A DNA stretch of 64,000 bases from Azospirillum melinis (GCF_013340935.1 NZ_WHOS01000012.1:1-64000); one strand, 5' to 3'; shown: positions 24,600 through 33,311, numbered from the stretch's first letter. The notes: generated from the letters alone by a model not told the origin. Numbers and translations: made by a program.

Positions 24600-25226
24600 G
24601 TGAAACGCATGCGCAGCAGCCACCAGAGGAAACGCCTGCCGGCCGTCCTGGCCGCCAGTCTGCTCGGGTTCGCCCTGACGGGGGGCGGAGTTGCGACCAG
24701 CGGAGTTGCGCTTGCGGAGTCGATCGACGCCGACGGCCGGTTCGGCAACTGGGCGCTGGGCGGCCTCGCCTACAGTCAGCAACTGCCGCCGGAAAGCAAC
24801 CTCACCGTCCTGAACAGCAAGGTGCGGATCGGGTCTTCGCTGGTCCCGCAGATCGAACCCTATGTCAACATCCAGCCCTGGATCGGACCGGCCACCGGCA
24901 GCAGCGTGACCCCGCGCAGCGCCGTGACCGGTCTTTCCCGCGGCCTTTCCGGGGGCCTAAGCGGCGGCGTGCTGGTCGACGTGCCGCTCGGCTCCTTCGT
25001 CTTCACCCCCAGCGTCGGCGCCGGCACCCTGCCCACCGCCCGGCGCGAAGGCGCCCCCACCACCGAATTCCGCTCGCAGCTGGAATTGGGCTATGAGTTC
25101 GACAACAAGTCGCGCTTCAGCCTGGGCTACAGCCGCATCGTCAACGATGCCTCGGCGGGCGATCCGGCGGCCGGCACCAACAACGTCTTCGGCTTTTACT
25201 ACCGCCTGCCCTTCGGCGGCCCGTGA
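24600..25226 (+). CDS. outer-membrane beta-barrel, PagL/acyloxyacyl-hydrolase-like, catalytic pair missing
   Basis: A 208-residue exported protein. A signal peptide is clear (basic start, LPAVLAASLLGFALTGGGVA, cleavage near ALAES). The rest is beta-rich with alternating hydrophobic strands, ending in FGFYYRLPFGGP, an aromatic-terminated barrel-type C-terminus. The stretch TTEFRSQLELGYEFDNKSRF then SLGYSRIVNDASAGDPAAGT aligns by eye with the C-terminal half of PagL-like lipid A 3-O-deacylases, whose catalytic strand reads HxSN. Here the His is Arg and the Ser is Val (SRIVN), so the catalytic residues are missing. The GTG at 24600 is preferred because a GGGGAGGGGGG ribosome-binding site lies six bases upstream; an ATG at 24507 would add 31 non-signal-like residues. 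It stands alone between a divergent kinase gene and the FlaF-like gene. A structural or binding role at the outer membrane is inferred. Confidence 0.7.
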   Translation: MKRMRSSHQRKRLPAVLAASLLGFALTGGGVATSGVALAESIDADGRFGNWALGGLAYSQQLPPESNLTVLNSKVRIGSSLVPQIEPYVNIQPWIGPATGSSVTPRSAVTGLSRGLSGGLSGGVLVDVPLGSFVFTPSVGAGTLPTARREGAPTTEFRSQLELGYEFDNKSRFSLGYSRIVNDASAGDPAAGTNNVFGFYYRLPFGGP

Positions 25227-25362
25227 CCGCCCGGACAAGACCGGGACATCGTGCCGCGGCGTCCGGTGCGGTGAAAACGCGCGCAACGGTAGCGTCTTAA
25301 CCGCATTTTAAACATGGTTGGCTCAAGTGGACGCGGACCGAACGCTCCCTGGGGAACCCACC

Positions 25363-25914
25363 ATGGCCACCAAGCGCAAGACCGCCTCCTCCGCCGCTCC
25401 CGCAACCGCTCCTGCCGCCGCTGCGCCGGTGTTCGAGCCTCCGGTGGAAAGCTGGGCAGACACCATCCTGCGCACCAACTTCGCGTCGGTGGAACAGGAC
25501 AGCATCGTCCTGCTGCAGGCGGCCGGCGCCCTTCTGGAATCGGACTCGCCGGACAAGGTGACCGTCACGCTGGACCAGAACCTGAAGCTGTGGATCGCCA
25601 TCAAGACGGTCCTGCTGAACAGCGACTGCCCGGTGGAGCCGGAGGTGAAGGCCAACCTGCGCAACTTGGCGCAGTATGTCGTGTCCACCACCATGCTGGC
25701 GACCCAGGGCGCCATCGAGACGGCCAAGCTGGTCTCGCTCGCCCGCCTGAACATGAACATCGCCGAGGGGCTGCTGAGCGGCCACCGCAACCGCATGATC
25801 CAGGAACGCGCCTATCAGATCTGGGAAGAGGACGGCCGCCCCGAGGGCCGCGAGCAGGAGCACTGGCTGCGCGCCGAGGCGGAGGTCTCCGGCCTGTTCA
25901 AGGTCCAGTCCTGA
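25363..25914 (+). CDS. FlaF-like domain fused to DUF2934
   Basis: A 183-residue protein. After an Ala/Pro-rich head, residues about 30-145 resemble FlaF, the flagellin-biosynthesis regulator of alphaproteobacteria: TLDQNLKLWIAIKTVLLN, VKANLRNLAQYVVSTTML and LVSLARLNMNIAEGLLSG match the FlaF pattern of N-R-x-L/W, a second helix and the N-x-x-I-x-x-GL ending. The last 40 residues are a DUF2934 motif: RMIQERAYQIWEEDGRPEGR and EQEHWLRAEAEV. I have not seen this combination described. The ATG at 25363 (MATKRKT) has GGGGA upstream; a start at 25318 is possible but weaker. No flagellin or flbT gene is nearby. FlaF normally acts with FlbT on flagellin translation or secretion, so here it could be a paralogue with another client. 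The domain calls are made from motif memory. Confidence 0.75.
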   Translation: MATKRKTASSAAPATAPAAAAPVFEPPVESWADTILRTNFASVEQDSIVLLQAAGALLESDSPDKVTVTLDQNLKLWIAIKTVLLNSDCPVEPEVKANLRNLAQYVVSTTMLATQGAIETAKLVSLARLNMNIAEGLLSGHRNRMIQERAYQIWEEDGRPEGREQEHWLRAEAEVSGLFKVQS

Positions 25915-26021
25915 CGGACAACCGAAGCGGGTTTACGCAACACCGCCATACCGCCCCGGCATGACCGCCCGCGTCGCGACACCGTGACGCGGGCGGCAAC
26001 GCTTGGTAGGCTCGGCGCACC

Positions 26022-26960
26022 GTGACCGCCCCGCCTCAGACCACCCACCCCACGCACGAGCGCGTCGACAATACGCCCCGCGGCATCGCCGCGATGCTGA
26101 TGTCGGTGCTGTTCTTCTCGCTGATGAACGTCCTGGCGAAGCTCCTGATGGACCGCTTCCCGGTGACAGAAGTCATGTTCTTCCGCAGCCTGTTCGCGCT
26201 GATCCCGGTCTGCCTGGCGATCCATCTCGGCACCGGTTTCGCGACGACGCTACGCACCCGCTATGCCTGGGGCCATATGGGACGGTCGCTGATCGGGCTG
26301 ACCACCATGATCGCCATGTTCTGGTCCTTCCACCTGCTGCCGTTGGGCGACGCCATTGCGCTGAACTTCGCAGCGCCGCTGTTCCTCACCGCGCTGTCGG
26401 TGCCGCTGCTGAGCGAGAAGGTCGGCATCCACCGCTGGAGCGCGGTGCTGGTCGGCTTCGCCGGCGTGCTGATCATCGTGCGGCCGAGCGGCGACGTGCT
26501 GAACCTGGGCGCCATGATCGCGCTGTTCGGCGCGCTGACCAACGCGCTGGCGATGATCGCCATCCGCCAGTTGAGCCGGACGGAGCGGCCGGACACCATC
26601 GTCTTCTACTTCACCCTGCTGACCACCGTCCTGCTCGGGCTGTCGCTGCCCTTCTCCTGGGTCACGCCGGACCCGATGGACTGGCTTCTGCTGCTGGTGA
26701 CCGGCCTGTTCGGCGGCTGCGGCCAGTTGATGCTGACCCGCGCCTATTCGCTGGCGCCGGCGGCCGTGGTGGCACCGCTGAACTACACCTCGCTGCTGCT
26801 GGCTGTCATCTTCGGCTGGTTCATGTGGGGCGAGGTGCCGACCGCGACCATGGCCGCCGGGGCCGCCGTGGTGATGGCGAGCGGCCTCTACATCCTGCAC
26901 CGCGAAACCCGGCGCCGCACCACCGTGACCAAGCCGCTGCCGGCCGGCGACGGCGACTGA
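26022..26960 (+). CDS. EamA/DMT-family transporter (RhaT/RarD type)
   Basis: A 312-residue inner-membrane protein with ten hydrophobic segments arranged as two EamA repeats. First-repeat helices include IAAMLMSVLFFSLMNVLAKL and the MFFRSLFALIPVCLAIHL segment; the second repeat includes LGAMIALFGALTNALAMIAI and LLLVTGLFGGCGQLMLTRAY, ending with LNYTSLLLAVIFGWFMWGEV. The pattern matches drug/metabolite exporters that move amino acids, purines or other metabolites; the substrate is not predictable. The start is a GTG at 26022, giving a short hydrophilic head; an internal ATG at 26094 (MLMSVLFF) would drop it. No close operon partner: the next gene starts about 200 bp on. Confidence 0.9.
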   Translation: MTAPPQTTHPTHERVDNTPRGIAAMLMSVLFFSLMNVLAKLLMDRFPVTEVMFFRSLFALIPVCLAIHLGTGFATTLRTRYAWGHMGRSLIGLTTMIAMFWSFHLLPLGDAIALNFAAPLFLTALSVPLLSEKVGIHRWSAVLVGFAGVLIIVRPSGDVLNLGAMIALFGALTNALAMIAIRQLSRTERPDTIVFYFTLLTTVLLGLSLPFSWVTPDPMDWLLLLVTGLFGGCGQLMLTRAYSLAPAAVVAPLNYTSLLLAVIFGWFMWGEVPTATMAAGAAVVMASGLYILHRETRRRTTVTKPLPAGDGD

Positions 26961-27158
26961 TCCTCCACGAAATTTCAGCCCATCGCCGCGCGTCATAGTT
27001 TCGCCATGCCGCGATGATGGGCTGTACCATCGATTAGAGGTGAACGAACCGGCGGGTAAATTCCCCGGGCGGCGCCTATATGATTGGTTCGCGCGAGCAC
27101 ACCGGTCCGCGGCAGGCGACATGCCGGACCGGCTGCCGTACGGCGCGAAGGGGGCGGC

Positions 27159-29852
27159 ATGAAGCAGAACGAGCGACGCAGCGACGCCGGAGCTGAGCGA
27201 CGGCGGACCGCGGACCCGGCGGACGGCGTGACGGAACCCCGGCTCCGCCTTGCCCAGGCGCGCGCGGCGCTGCTGTGGGAACGGCTGGGGCCGGCTTTGT
27301 GGGCGCCGCTGTCGGTGCTGGGCGGCTTCCTGGCGCTCGCCCTGCTCAACCTGCTGATCCTACTGCCGGGCTGGCTGCATGGGCTGTCCCTGCTGGTGCT
27401 GGCCGCCGCCTTCCTGTGGTCGCTCACCATCGGCATCCGGCGTTTCCGCACCCCGGTCGAGGATGAGGCCCGCCGCCGGCTGGAGCGGGACAGCGGCCTC
27501 GCCCACCGTCCGCTGCACACCCTGCGCGACCGTCCCGCCGGCAACGACCCGACCGCACAGGCGCTGTGGCGCCTGCATCAGGAACGCACGCGCGCCGCCA
27601 TGCGCGGCCTGCGCGTCGCCTGGCCGGGAACCGAGGTGCCGTCGCACGACCGTTATGCCCTGCGCGCCCTGGTGATCCTGACTCTGGTGGTCGCCGGAGC
27701 CGCCGCCTGGGGCGACTGGCGCCCGCGGATCGCCGCCGCACTGACCCCGCAGTTCGCCGGCGGCACCGCCACCGCGGCGGCGACGCTGGATCTCTGGATC
27801 AACCCGCCCGACTACACCGGCCTGCCGCCGGTCTTCCTGAAATCCGGCTCCGCCGCGAAGCCCGCCGCCCAGCCAGGAGCCCAGCCGGCACCCCAGCAAA
27901 CCGCCGCCGGAACGCCTGCCGCGGACCAGCCGGTCCATATCCCTCAGGGCAGCCTCGTTCTCGCCCGCGTCACCGGCGGCAGCGGCACCCCCAGCCTGGA
28001 GGCCGGCGACCAGACCGGCCCGTTCGAGGCGGTGGACTCCAGCAATTTCCAGGTGCAGAAGCCGGTGACCGGCGGCACCCGCATCGCCGTCACCCAGGGC
28101 GGTCGCACGCTGGGCTCCTGGCCGATCCAGGTGGTGCCCGACCGCGCGCCGATCATCGCCCACGCCACTCCGCCCGCTGCCGGCGAACGTGGCGCGTTGA
28201 AGCTCGACTATGCCGCCCGCGACGATTACGGCCTGACCGAGGTGAAGGCGCAAATCCGCCTCGCCCCGGAGACGCCGCCCGCCCCTGCACCCGGCGCGGC
28301 GAAGCCCGATGCCGCACCCAAGCCGGACAAGGCCGGCACCGAGCAGGTGCTCGAATTCCCGCTGTCGCTCCCCGGCGTCCGCCCGAAGGACGCGCGCGGC
28401 ACCGCCTTCCAGGACCTGACCGCCCATCCCTGGGCCGGCATGCCGGTGACGGTTCGGCTGACCGCAGCCGATGGGGCCGGCCAGACCGGCCGCTCGGAAG
28501 ATGCGGCGATCATCCTGCCGGAGCGCACCTTCAACCATCCCGTCGCCCGCGCCATCGTCAACCAGCGCAAGATCCTGACCCGCAGCCCGCAGGAGTCCCG
28601 TGTCCAGGTCGCCCGCGCGCTGGCGGAGATCTCCGCCCGCCCCGACAGCTACGGCAACGACATCGTCGCCTTCCTGTCCCTGCGCACCGCCCTGGCCCGA
28701 CTGATGCTGGACCAGAGCGCGGAGTCCGTCCCCGCCCTCCAGCAGCTTTTGTGGGAAACCGCGCTGCGCATCGAGGACGGCGGCCTGTCGCTGGCTGAGA
28801 AAGACCTGCGCGACGCCGAAAAGCGGCTGTCCGAGGCTCTGGACAAGAACGCCTCCGACGAGGAGCTGAACCGCCTGATGGACGAGTTGCAGGCGGCGCT
28901 CGACAAGTTCATGGACGCCATGGAACAGCGGATGCTGGAAGCCATGCAGCGCGGCGAGCAGATCCCGATGGTCCCGCCGGAGATGGCGGACAAGATGACC
29001 GACCGCAATGACTTGCAGCAGATGCTCGACCGCATGCGCGAGATGGCGCAGACGGGGTCGCGCGACGCCGCCCGGCAGATGCTGTCCCAGCTCCAGCAGA
29101 TGCTGGAGAACATGCGCTCCGGCGCCATGGCCCAGATGAACCAGCAGAGCGGCCAGCAGCAGCAGAACCAAAACTGGGAGATGATGCAGCAGTTGCAGAA
29201 GCTGGCGCAGCAGCAGCAGCAGCTCCTCGACCAGAGCTTCCGCCAGTCGCAGGAGTCGATGGACCAGCAGGGGCAGCAGGGCGACCAGCCCCGCGGCCGC
29301 CAGCCCAACCAGCGCCGGAACCAGCAGGGCCAGCAGCAGAATTCGGGAAGCCCGACCATGCAGAAGCAGGCCGAGCAGCAGGAGGCGCTGCGGCGCCAGC
29401 TGGGCGAGCTGATGCGGCGCATGGGTGAACAGCAGGGCGGCGAGATCCCCCAGCCGCTGGGCCGCGCCGAACGCGCCATGCGCGACGCCGCCCAGGCCTT
29501 GCAGCAGGGCGCCCCCGGTGCTGCGGTTCCGTCACAGACCGAGGCGATGGAACAGCTTCAGCAGGGCATGCAGGGGATGGCCGAGCAGATGGCCCAGCAG
29601 ATGATGGGCCAGGGCGGGCCGGCGATGATGGGTCAGCAGGGCCAGATGCCCCGCCAGGGCCGGGGCCGCGACCCGCTTGGCCGCCGCCCGTCCGGCTACG
29701 GCATGCAGGATTCCAACGACGTGAAGATTCCGGAACAGTCTGAACTCCAGCGCGCCCGTGAGATCCTCGACGAACTGCGCCGCCGCTCCGGCCAGTACGG
29801 ACGCCCGCAGGAGGAGCGCAACTACATCGACCGGCTGCTGAAGCAGTTCTGA
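27159..29852 (+). CDS. TIGR02302/DUF4175 membrane protein with Gln/Met-rich tail
   Basis: An 897-residue protein of the alphaproteobacterial TIGR02302 (DUF4175) family. Two N-terminal helices (LSVLGGFLALALLNLLILLP and LHGLSLLVLAAAFLWSLTIG) and a third at about residue 170 (LRALVILTLVVAGAAAWGDW) anchor it; the middle is a periplasmic-looking beta-rich region (WINPPDYTGLPPVFLKSG, YAARDDYGLTEVKAQIRLAP). From about residue 590 it becomes a long helical, extremely Gln/Met-rich region, followed by QAREILDELRRRSGQYGRP-like residues at the C-terminus. Function is unknown. The ATG at 27159 has AAGGGGG upstream and precedes the conserved start; the frame is open 25 codons earlier. No neighbour shares its strand closely. 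The Gln-rich DNA (29140-29340) is low-complexity coding sequence, not a repeat array. Confidence 0.9.
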   Translation: MKQNERRSDAGAERRRTADPADGVTEPRLRLAQARAALLWERLGPALWAPLSVLGGFLALALLNLLILLPGWLHGLSLLVLAAAFLWSLTIGIRRFRTPVEDEARRRLERDSGLAHRPLHTLRDRPAGNDPTAQALWRLHQERTRAAMRGLRVAWPGTEVPSHDRYALRALVILTLVVAGAAAWGDWRPRIAAALTPQFAGGTATAAATLDLWINPPDYTGLPPVFLKSGSAAKPAAQPGAQPAPQQTAAGTPAADQPVHIPQGSLVLARVTGGSGTPSLEAGDQTGPFEAVDSSNFQVQKPVTGGTRIAVTQGGRTLGSWPIQVVPDRAPIIAHATPPAAGERGALKLDYAARDDYGLTEVKAQIRLAPETPPAPAPGAAKPDAAPKPDKAGTEQVLEFPLSLPGVRPKDARGTAFQDLTAHPWAGMPVTVRLTAADGAGQTGRSEDAAIILPERTFNHPVARAIVNQRKILTRSPQESRVQVARALAEISARPDSYGNDIVAFLSLRTALARLMLDQSAESVPALQQLLWETALRIEDGGLSLAEKDLRDAEKRLSEALDKNASDEELNRLMDELQAALDKFMDAMEQRMLEAMQRGEQIPMVPPEMADKMTDRNDLQQMLDRMREMAQTGSRDAARQMLSQLQQMLENMRSGAMAQMNQQSGQQQQNQNWEMMQQLQKLAQQQQQLLDQSFRQSQESMDQQGQQGDQPRGRQPNQRRNQQGQQQNSGSPTMQKQAEQQEALRRQLGELMRRMGEQQGGEIPQPLGRAERAMRDAAQALQQGAPGAAVPSQTEAMEQLQQGMQGMAEQMAQQMMGQGGPAMMGQQGQMPRQGRGRDPLGRRPSGYGMQDSNDVKIPEQSELQRAREILDELRRRSGQYGRPQEERNYIDRLLKQF

Positions 29853-29918
29853 CGGCCCGCTTTCAGCGGCGTTTTCTGCGGCTGGCTTTCAGCGGCTGGC
29901 TTTCAGTGGCTCAGGCAC

Positions 29919-29948
29919 AAAAAACGGGACCGGCACTGGCCGGTCCCG
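29919..29948 (-). terminator. Rho-independent terminator of the small acidic protein gene
   Basis: On the minus strand a perfect 10-bp stem (CGGGACCGGC / GCCGGTCCCG, 4-base loop, 29925-29948) is followed by six T residues (29919-29924). It lies about 30 bp after the stop of the small gene at 29980-30213. Three near-tandem copies of a 14-bp GGCTTTCAGCGGCT-like unit occupy 29868-29912 on the other side. Confidence 0.85.
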
Positions 29949-29979
29949 CCCGACAGACGCCTTCAAGCTGCCTTGCCCC

Positions 29980-30213
29980 TTATTCCTCCGGACGGTCGTT
30001 GTCCGGATTGTGGTTGGCGGCGTGATCCTGCATCTGTTCGGTCTGCACGGCCTTGCTGTCCAGGCCGCGGGCGTCGGAGTGACGGGACTTGTCGCGGTTC
30101 GACAGCACCATGTTGTCGCCGATGGCGCCGGCCGGCAGGTCGGTGGTGGCCCCGGTGCCGGTGCCCTTGCCCTGCCCGCTCGGGCTCATGTGCTTCTTGC
30201 TGGCGTTCGCCAT
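29980..30213 (-). CDS. small hydrophilic protein
   Basis: A 77-residue hydrophilic, Gly/Asp/Asn-rich protein with no hydrophobic segment (starts MANASKKHMSPSGQGKGTGT, ends HNPDNDRPEE). It looks intrinsically disordered, in the style of stress-induced small proteins. GGAGA lies eight bases before the ATG and a strong terminator follows the stop, which supports a real, separately transcribed gene. It is co-directional with, and about 90 bp downstream of, the DUF4142-PRC gene. Function unknown. Confidence 0.72.
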   Translation of the reverse strand: MANASKKHMSPSGQGKGTGTGATTDLPAGAIGDNMVLSNRDKSRHSDARGLDSKAVQTEQMQDHAANHNPDNDRPEE

Positions 30214-30305
30214 CGCGTATTCTCCATCGGTTGGCCACCCCGGACCGCCGGGAAATGGACTTCCGGCGGCGGGCGGCTGGATTTCAGGAAATCGCTGCTG
30301 GATTA

Positions 30306-31271
30306 TTACTGGTTAGGCTGCGGATTGCGTGGCTGGGTGCTGTCCATGCCGCCGGCCGCACCCGCATTGTGGCCGGTCGTGTTGTGGTCGGTGCTGCTGT
30401 CGCTGCTGGTGCCATGGCGCTTGCCCAGCGAGACGGTGGTGTCGTCGTACTTGAACTCCGCCATCTGCTTGACCTGATCCTCGGTCACCTGCCGGGCGAC
30501 GAGGCGGTCGCTGTCGGAGCGCAGCAGGTTGTAGTCCAGCGCCACATGCTTGGCGCCGATGCCCAGCACGCCGCCGCGGTTCAGGATCACTTGGGTGGCC
30601 TTGCCGGTCTGGGCGTCGAGGATGATGTCGGCGACATCGCCCAGCTTCTTGCCGTTCTCGCCATAGACATCCTTGCCCATCATCTTTTCGAAGCTGGTGC
30701 TTTGCTGGGCGGCACCGCCGGCAGCGGAAGCGACATTCGGGCGCAGGTCGCGGACCTGGCGCAGATGCTGCTCCAGCGTCGGCAGGCTCTGTTCGGCGAA
30801 GCGCCGCAGGTCGGCGTCCTTACCATTCTCCGCCTGCTGGCGGAACAGGGTGACGGCGGTCTGGTGGGCGTCCATCTGGCCCTGGAGATAGGCGGAATCG
30901 AACTGGTCGCCCTTCAGGCCGCGCAGCTTGTCCAGCTTCTGCTGGTGCTCGGAATCGAGCTTGGTCGGCAGGGTCATCGACTTTTCCCGGGCCATGGTCT
31001 TCATGGCGTCGGAGGTCTTGGTGTGGTCGGCCACCATATGGCTGCCGAACTGCTTGACGCCCTGTTCCTTCGCCTGATCCTGCGCCAGCTTGCCCGCCTG
31101 GATCTCGAACATGTCGCTGATCGCCGCCTTTTCGGCGAACGTCATGTCCTGCTGCGCCAACTGGCCCTTCTCGGTCACGGTCTTGGCCGGCGCCGGCGTC
31201 TGGGCCAGCGACAGCGCAGGCGCCGTGAACAGGAGCATGGCGGCGGTCGCGAGAAGATGGTGGCGTTTCAT
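30306..31271 (-). CDS. exported DUF4142 domain and PRC-barrel fusion protein
   Basis: A 321-residue exported protein. The signal peptide MKRHHLLATAAMLLFTAPAL ends near SLAQ. Residues about 38-180 form a DUF4142 (ferritin-like helical) domain: DMFEIQAGKLAQDQAKEQGV, KQFGSHMVADHTKTSDAMKT and LRRFAEQSLPTLEQHLRQV. Residues about 205-290 are a PRC-barrel: MMGKDVYGENGKKLGDVADI, TGKATQVILNRGGVLGIGAK and HVALDYNLL. The tail is Ser/Thr/His/Asn-rich and likely disordered. The ATG at 31271 has GAGGAG nine bases upstream. DUF4142 proteins are common periplasmic stress proteins and PRC-barrels mediate protein interaction, so an envelope-stress role is likely. The fusion itself is not something I can assign further. 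Confidence 0.85.
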   Translation of the reverse strand: MKRHHLLATAAMLLFTAPALSLAQTPAPAKTVTEKGQLAQQDMTFAEKAAISDMFEIQAGKLAQDQAKEQGVKQFGSHMVADHTKTSDAMKTMAREKSMTLPTKLDSEHQQKLDKLRGLKGDQFDSAYLQGQMDAHQTAVTLFRQQAENGKDADLRRFAEQSLPTLEQHLRQVRDLRPNVASAAGGAAQQSTSFEKMMGKDVYGENGKKLGDVADIILDAQTGKATQVILNRGGVLGIGAKHVALDYNLLRSDSDRLVARQVTEDQVKQMAEFKYDDTTVSLGKRHGTSSDSSTDHNTTGHNAGAAGGMDSTQPRNPQPNQ

Positions 31272-31575
31272 AGCGGCGGCTCCTCGAATTGCATTGTGAC
31301 TTGCAAGGTTTCCGGTGCCGGACGGCCAAACCTGCGGCCGGGCCGAAGCACCCCTCTTGCCCTTCTCAACCGTTGGGCGCGGCGGTCGTTCCCTCCCGGT
31401 CGAGGGCCGTCCGGTTCGTCCGGGGTGCCGCGCTTTTGCAGCCTCTGGACCAAGGGGGACGCGCCGGGGGTATATCCGAATGAGTGCTCGGCCTAGGCCA
31501 CGCGTCCGGGGCAAGAAGGGAGGCTTATGACCCCGATGACCCCGGTATGCTTATGTCCCCAGTACGGAGGCCCGC
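31272..31575. other. 304-bp divergent intergenic region
   Basis: This gap separates the exported DUF4142-PRC gene from the divergent GMC oxidoreductase gene. Apart from a GGCCTAGGCC palindrome near 31490 and the AGTACGGAGG ribosome-binding site of the oxidoreductase at 31561-31570, I see nothing recognisable. No supported small gene. Confidence 0.5.
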
Positions 31576-33267
31576 TTGCTTCGTGACGCCCGCCATGTCC
31601 TGAACGGCACGCACATCGACTGCGATCTGTGCGTGATCGGTGGCGGTGCCGCCGGCCTGACCATCGCGCGCGAACTGGCGGGCGGCAGCTTGAGCGTCGT
31701 CCTGCTGGAAGGCGGCGGGCTGGAGGTCGACGGCATTTCCCAGGCGCTGTACGCCGGCCGCAACGTCGGTCTGCCCTATGAGCGGCTGACCACCGCGCGC
31801 AGCCGCTATCTGGGCGGCAGCACCAACTGCTGGGGCGGCTTCTCCCGCCCGCTGGAGCGGACGGATTTCGCCGAGCGCCCCTGGATTCCCGGCAGCGGCT
31901 GGCCGATCCCGCGCGACACGATGATGCCCTATTACGAGCGCTCGCACAGCGTGCTCGGCCTCGGCCCCTTCGAGTACGACAACGATTACTGGATGGAGCA
32001 GGTCCGCGGGCCGAAGACCGAACTGATTCCGGTGGAGAACGAGGACGGCAGCAGCGGCGCGTTCGAGAACCGCGTCGCCCAGCTCAGCCCGCCGATCCGC
32101 ATGGGCGAGGCCTATCGCGCCGAGATCGGGCGGGCCGCCAACATCACCGCCTTCCTGAACGCCAACGTCACCGGGCTGGAAACCAACCATTCGGCCAGTG
32201 CGGTGGAACGGGTGCAGGTCCGCACCCTGGACGGCCCCGGCTTCACCGTCGGCGCCCGGCTGTTCGTGCTGGGCTGCGGCGGCATCGAGAATGCGCGCAT
32301 CCTGCTGCTGTCCAACAAGGTGCAGGCGGCCGGTCTGGGCAACGGCAACGATCTAGTCGGCCGCTACTTCGCCGATCACCCGCGCTTCAAGACCTCGCCG
32401 ATCCGCCTGACCCGGCAGGGCCATCACCGCACGCTCTACGACGTCAGCCTGTGCCTCGCCCGGCGGCGGCTGCGCCGGCCGCACCCGTCGATCGCGCTGG
32501 CCCTGTCGCCGACCGAGGCTCTCCAGGAACGGCACGCGCTGCCCAACTCCCGCACATATCTGGTCGCCTCCTACCATTCGGCAGCCCTGGACGCCTTCAA
32601 GGCGATGCGCGACCTGCGGCTCCTGCCGTCGCGCCACCGCTGCCGCCGCTTCGGCGTGTCGGAGGACGAGGCGGCAAGCCTGCTGCGCAACGCCGGCCCG
32701 CGCATCCTGCGCAGCATGCCGCAGCTGGCCCATGCGCTGTTCGACAGCACCATCGATCCGGGCTGGCTGCCCCGCCGCTTCACCCTGGAAACGGTGCTGG
32801 AACCGGTGCCCAACCCCGAAAGCCGGGTGACGCTGGACCACGCCACCGACCCGTTCGGCCGCAACCTGCCCAAGGTCGACTGGCGCCTGACCGCCCAGGA
32901 CCGCTGGGGCGCCAGCGAAACCCAGCGCCTGCTGCGCGAGGACCTGCTGCGCCGCGGCCTGATCACGGTGGAGGACGCGGAGAGCACGGCCGAGGCGACG
33001 ATGGCCGATGTCGGCTGGTGCTGGCACCATATGGGCACCACCCGCATGCATGACTCGCCGCGCCACGGCGTGGTCGATCCCGATGGGCGCGTCCACGGCG
33101 TGGGCAACCTCTACATCGCCGGCAGCTCCGTCTTCCCGACCATGGGCGCCGACCACCCGACCATGACCATCGTGGCGCTGGCCCTGCGCATGACCGATCG
33201 CGTCCTGGCCCTGTTGCAGGATGAACGCGGCAGTCCGCCCGCACCCGCGGTGGCCGCCTCGCTTTGA
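31576..33267 (+). CDS. GMC-family FAD-dependent oxidoreductase (TTG start)
   Basis: A 563-residue glucose-methanol-choline oxidoreductase. The FAD-binding motif CDLCVIGGGAAGLTIARELA lies at residues 17-36, followed by RSRYLGGSTNCWGGFSRPLE with the GGS-x-N flavin loop. The C-terminal signature is complete: GWCWHHMGTTRMHDSPRHGV, VDPDGRVHGVGNLYIAGSSV and FPTMGADHPTMTIVALALRM. The active-site His pair is likely in HHMGTTRMHD and the Asn/His region GADHPT. There is no in-frame ATG near the motif; the TTG at 31576 follows AGTACGGAGG by five bases and is a convincing start. The substrate is unknown; related proteins sit in exopolysaccharide or secondary-metabolite loci, but no such partner is seen here. 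The Mug glycosylase gene follows after 53 bp. Confidence 0.9.
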   Translation: MLRDARHVLNGTHIDCDLCVIGGGAAGLTIARELAGGSLSVVLLEGGGLEVDGISQALYAGRNVGLPYERLTTARSRYLGGSTNCWGGFSRPLERTDFAERPWIPGSGWPIPRDTMMPYYERSHSVLGLGPFEYDNDYWMEQVRGPKTELIPVENEDGSSGAFENRVAQLSPPIRMGEAYRAEIGRAANITAFLNANVTGLETNHSASAVERVQVRTLDGPGFTVGARLFVLGCGGIENARILLLSNKVQAAGLGNGNDLVGRYFADHPRFKTSPIRLTRQGHHRTLYDVSLCLARRRLRRPHPSIALALSPTEALQERHALPNSRTYLVASYHSAALDAFKAMRDLRLLPSRHRCRRFGVSEDEAASLLRNAGPRILRSMPQLAHALFDSTIDPGWLPRRFTLETVLEPVPNPESRVTLDHATDPFGRNLPKVDWRLTAQDRWGASETQRLLREDLLRRGLITVEDAESTAEATMADVGWCWHHMGTTRMHDSPRHGVVDPDGRVHGVGNLYIAGSSVFPTMGADHPTMTIVALALRMTDRVLALLQDERGSPPAPAVAASL

Positions 33268-33287
33268 GCGGGGCGTCGGCGTCCTAT

Positions 33288-33311
33288 ATTCCTCTCCCTT
33301 GCGGAGAGGAT
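33288..33311. repeat. CCTCTCCC-type palindrome before mug
   Basis: A short imperfect hairpin CCTCTCCC-TTGC-GGAGAGG occupies the gap between the GMC gene and the glycosylase gene. It is of the same palindromic family as the elements near 4.6, 45.2 and 54.9 kb and contains the GGAGAGG that may also serve as a ribosome-binding site for the downstream ATG. Confidence 0.5.

Noticed and set aside
29140..29345. Repetitive CAGCAG-rich DNA
   Set aside because: It is in-frame Gln/Met-rich coding sequence of the DUF4175 gene, not a CRISPR or satellite array.
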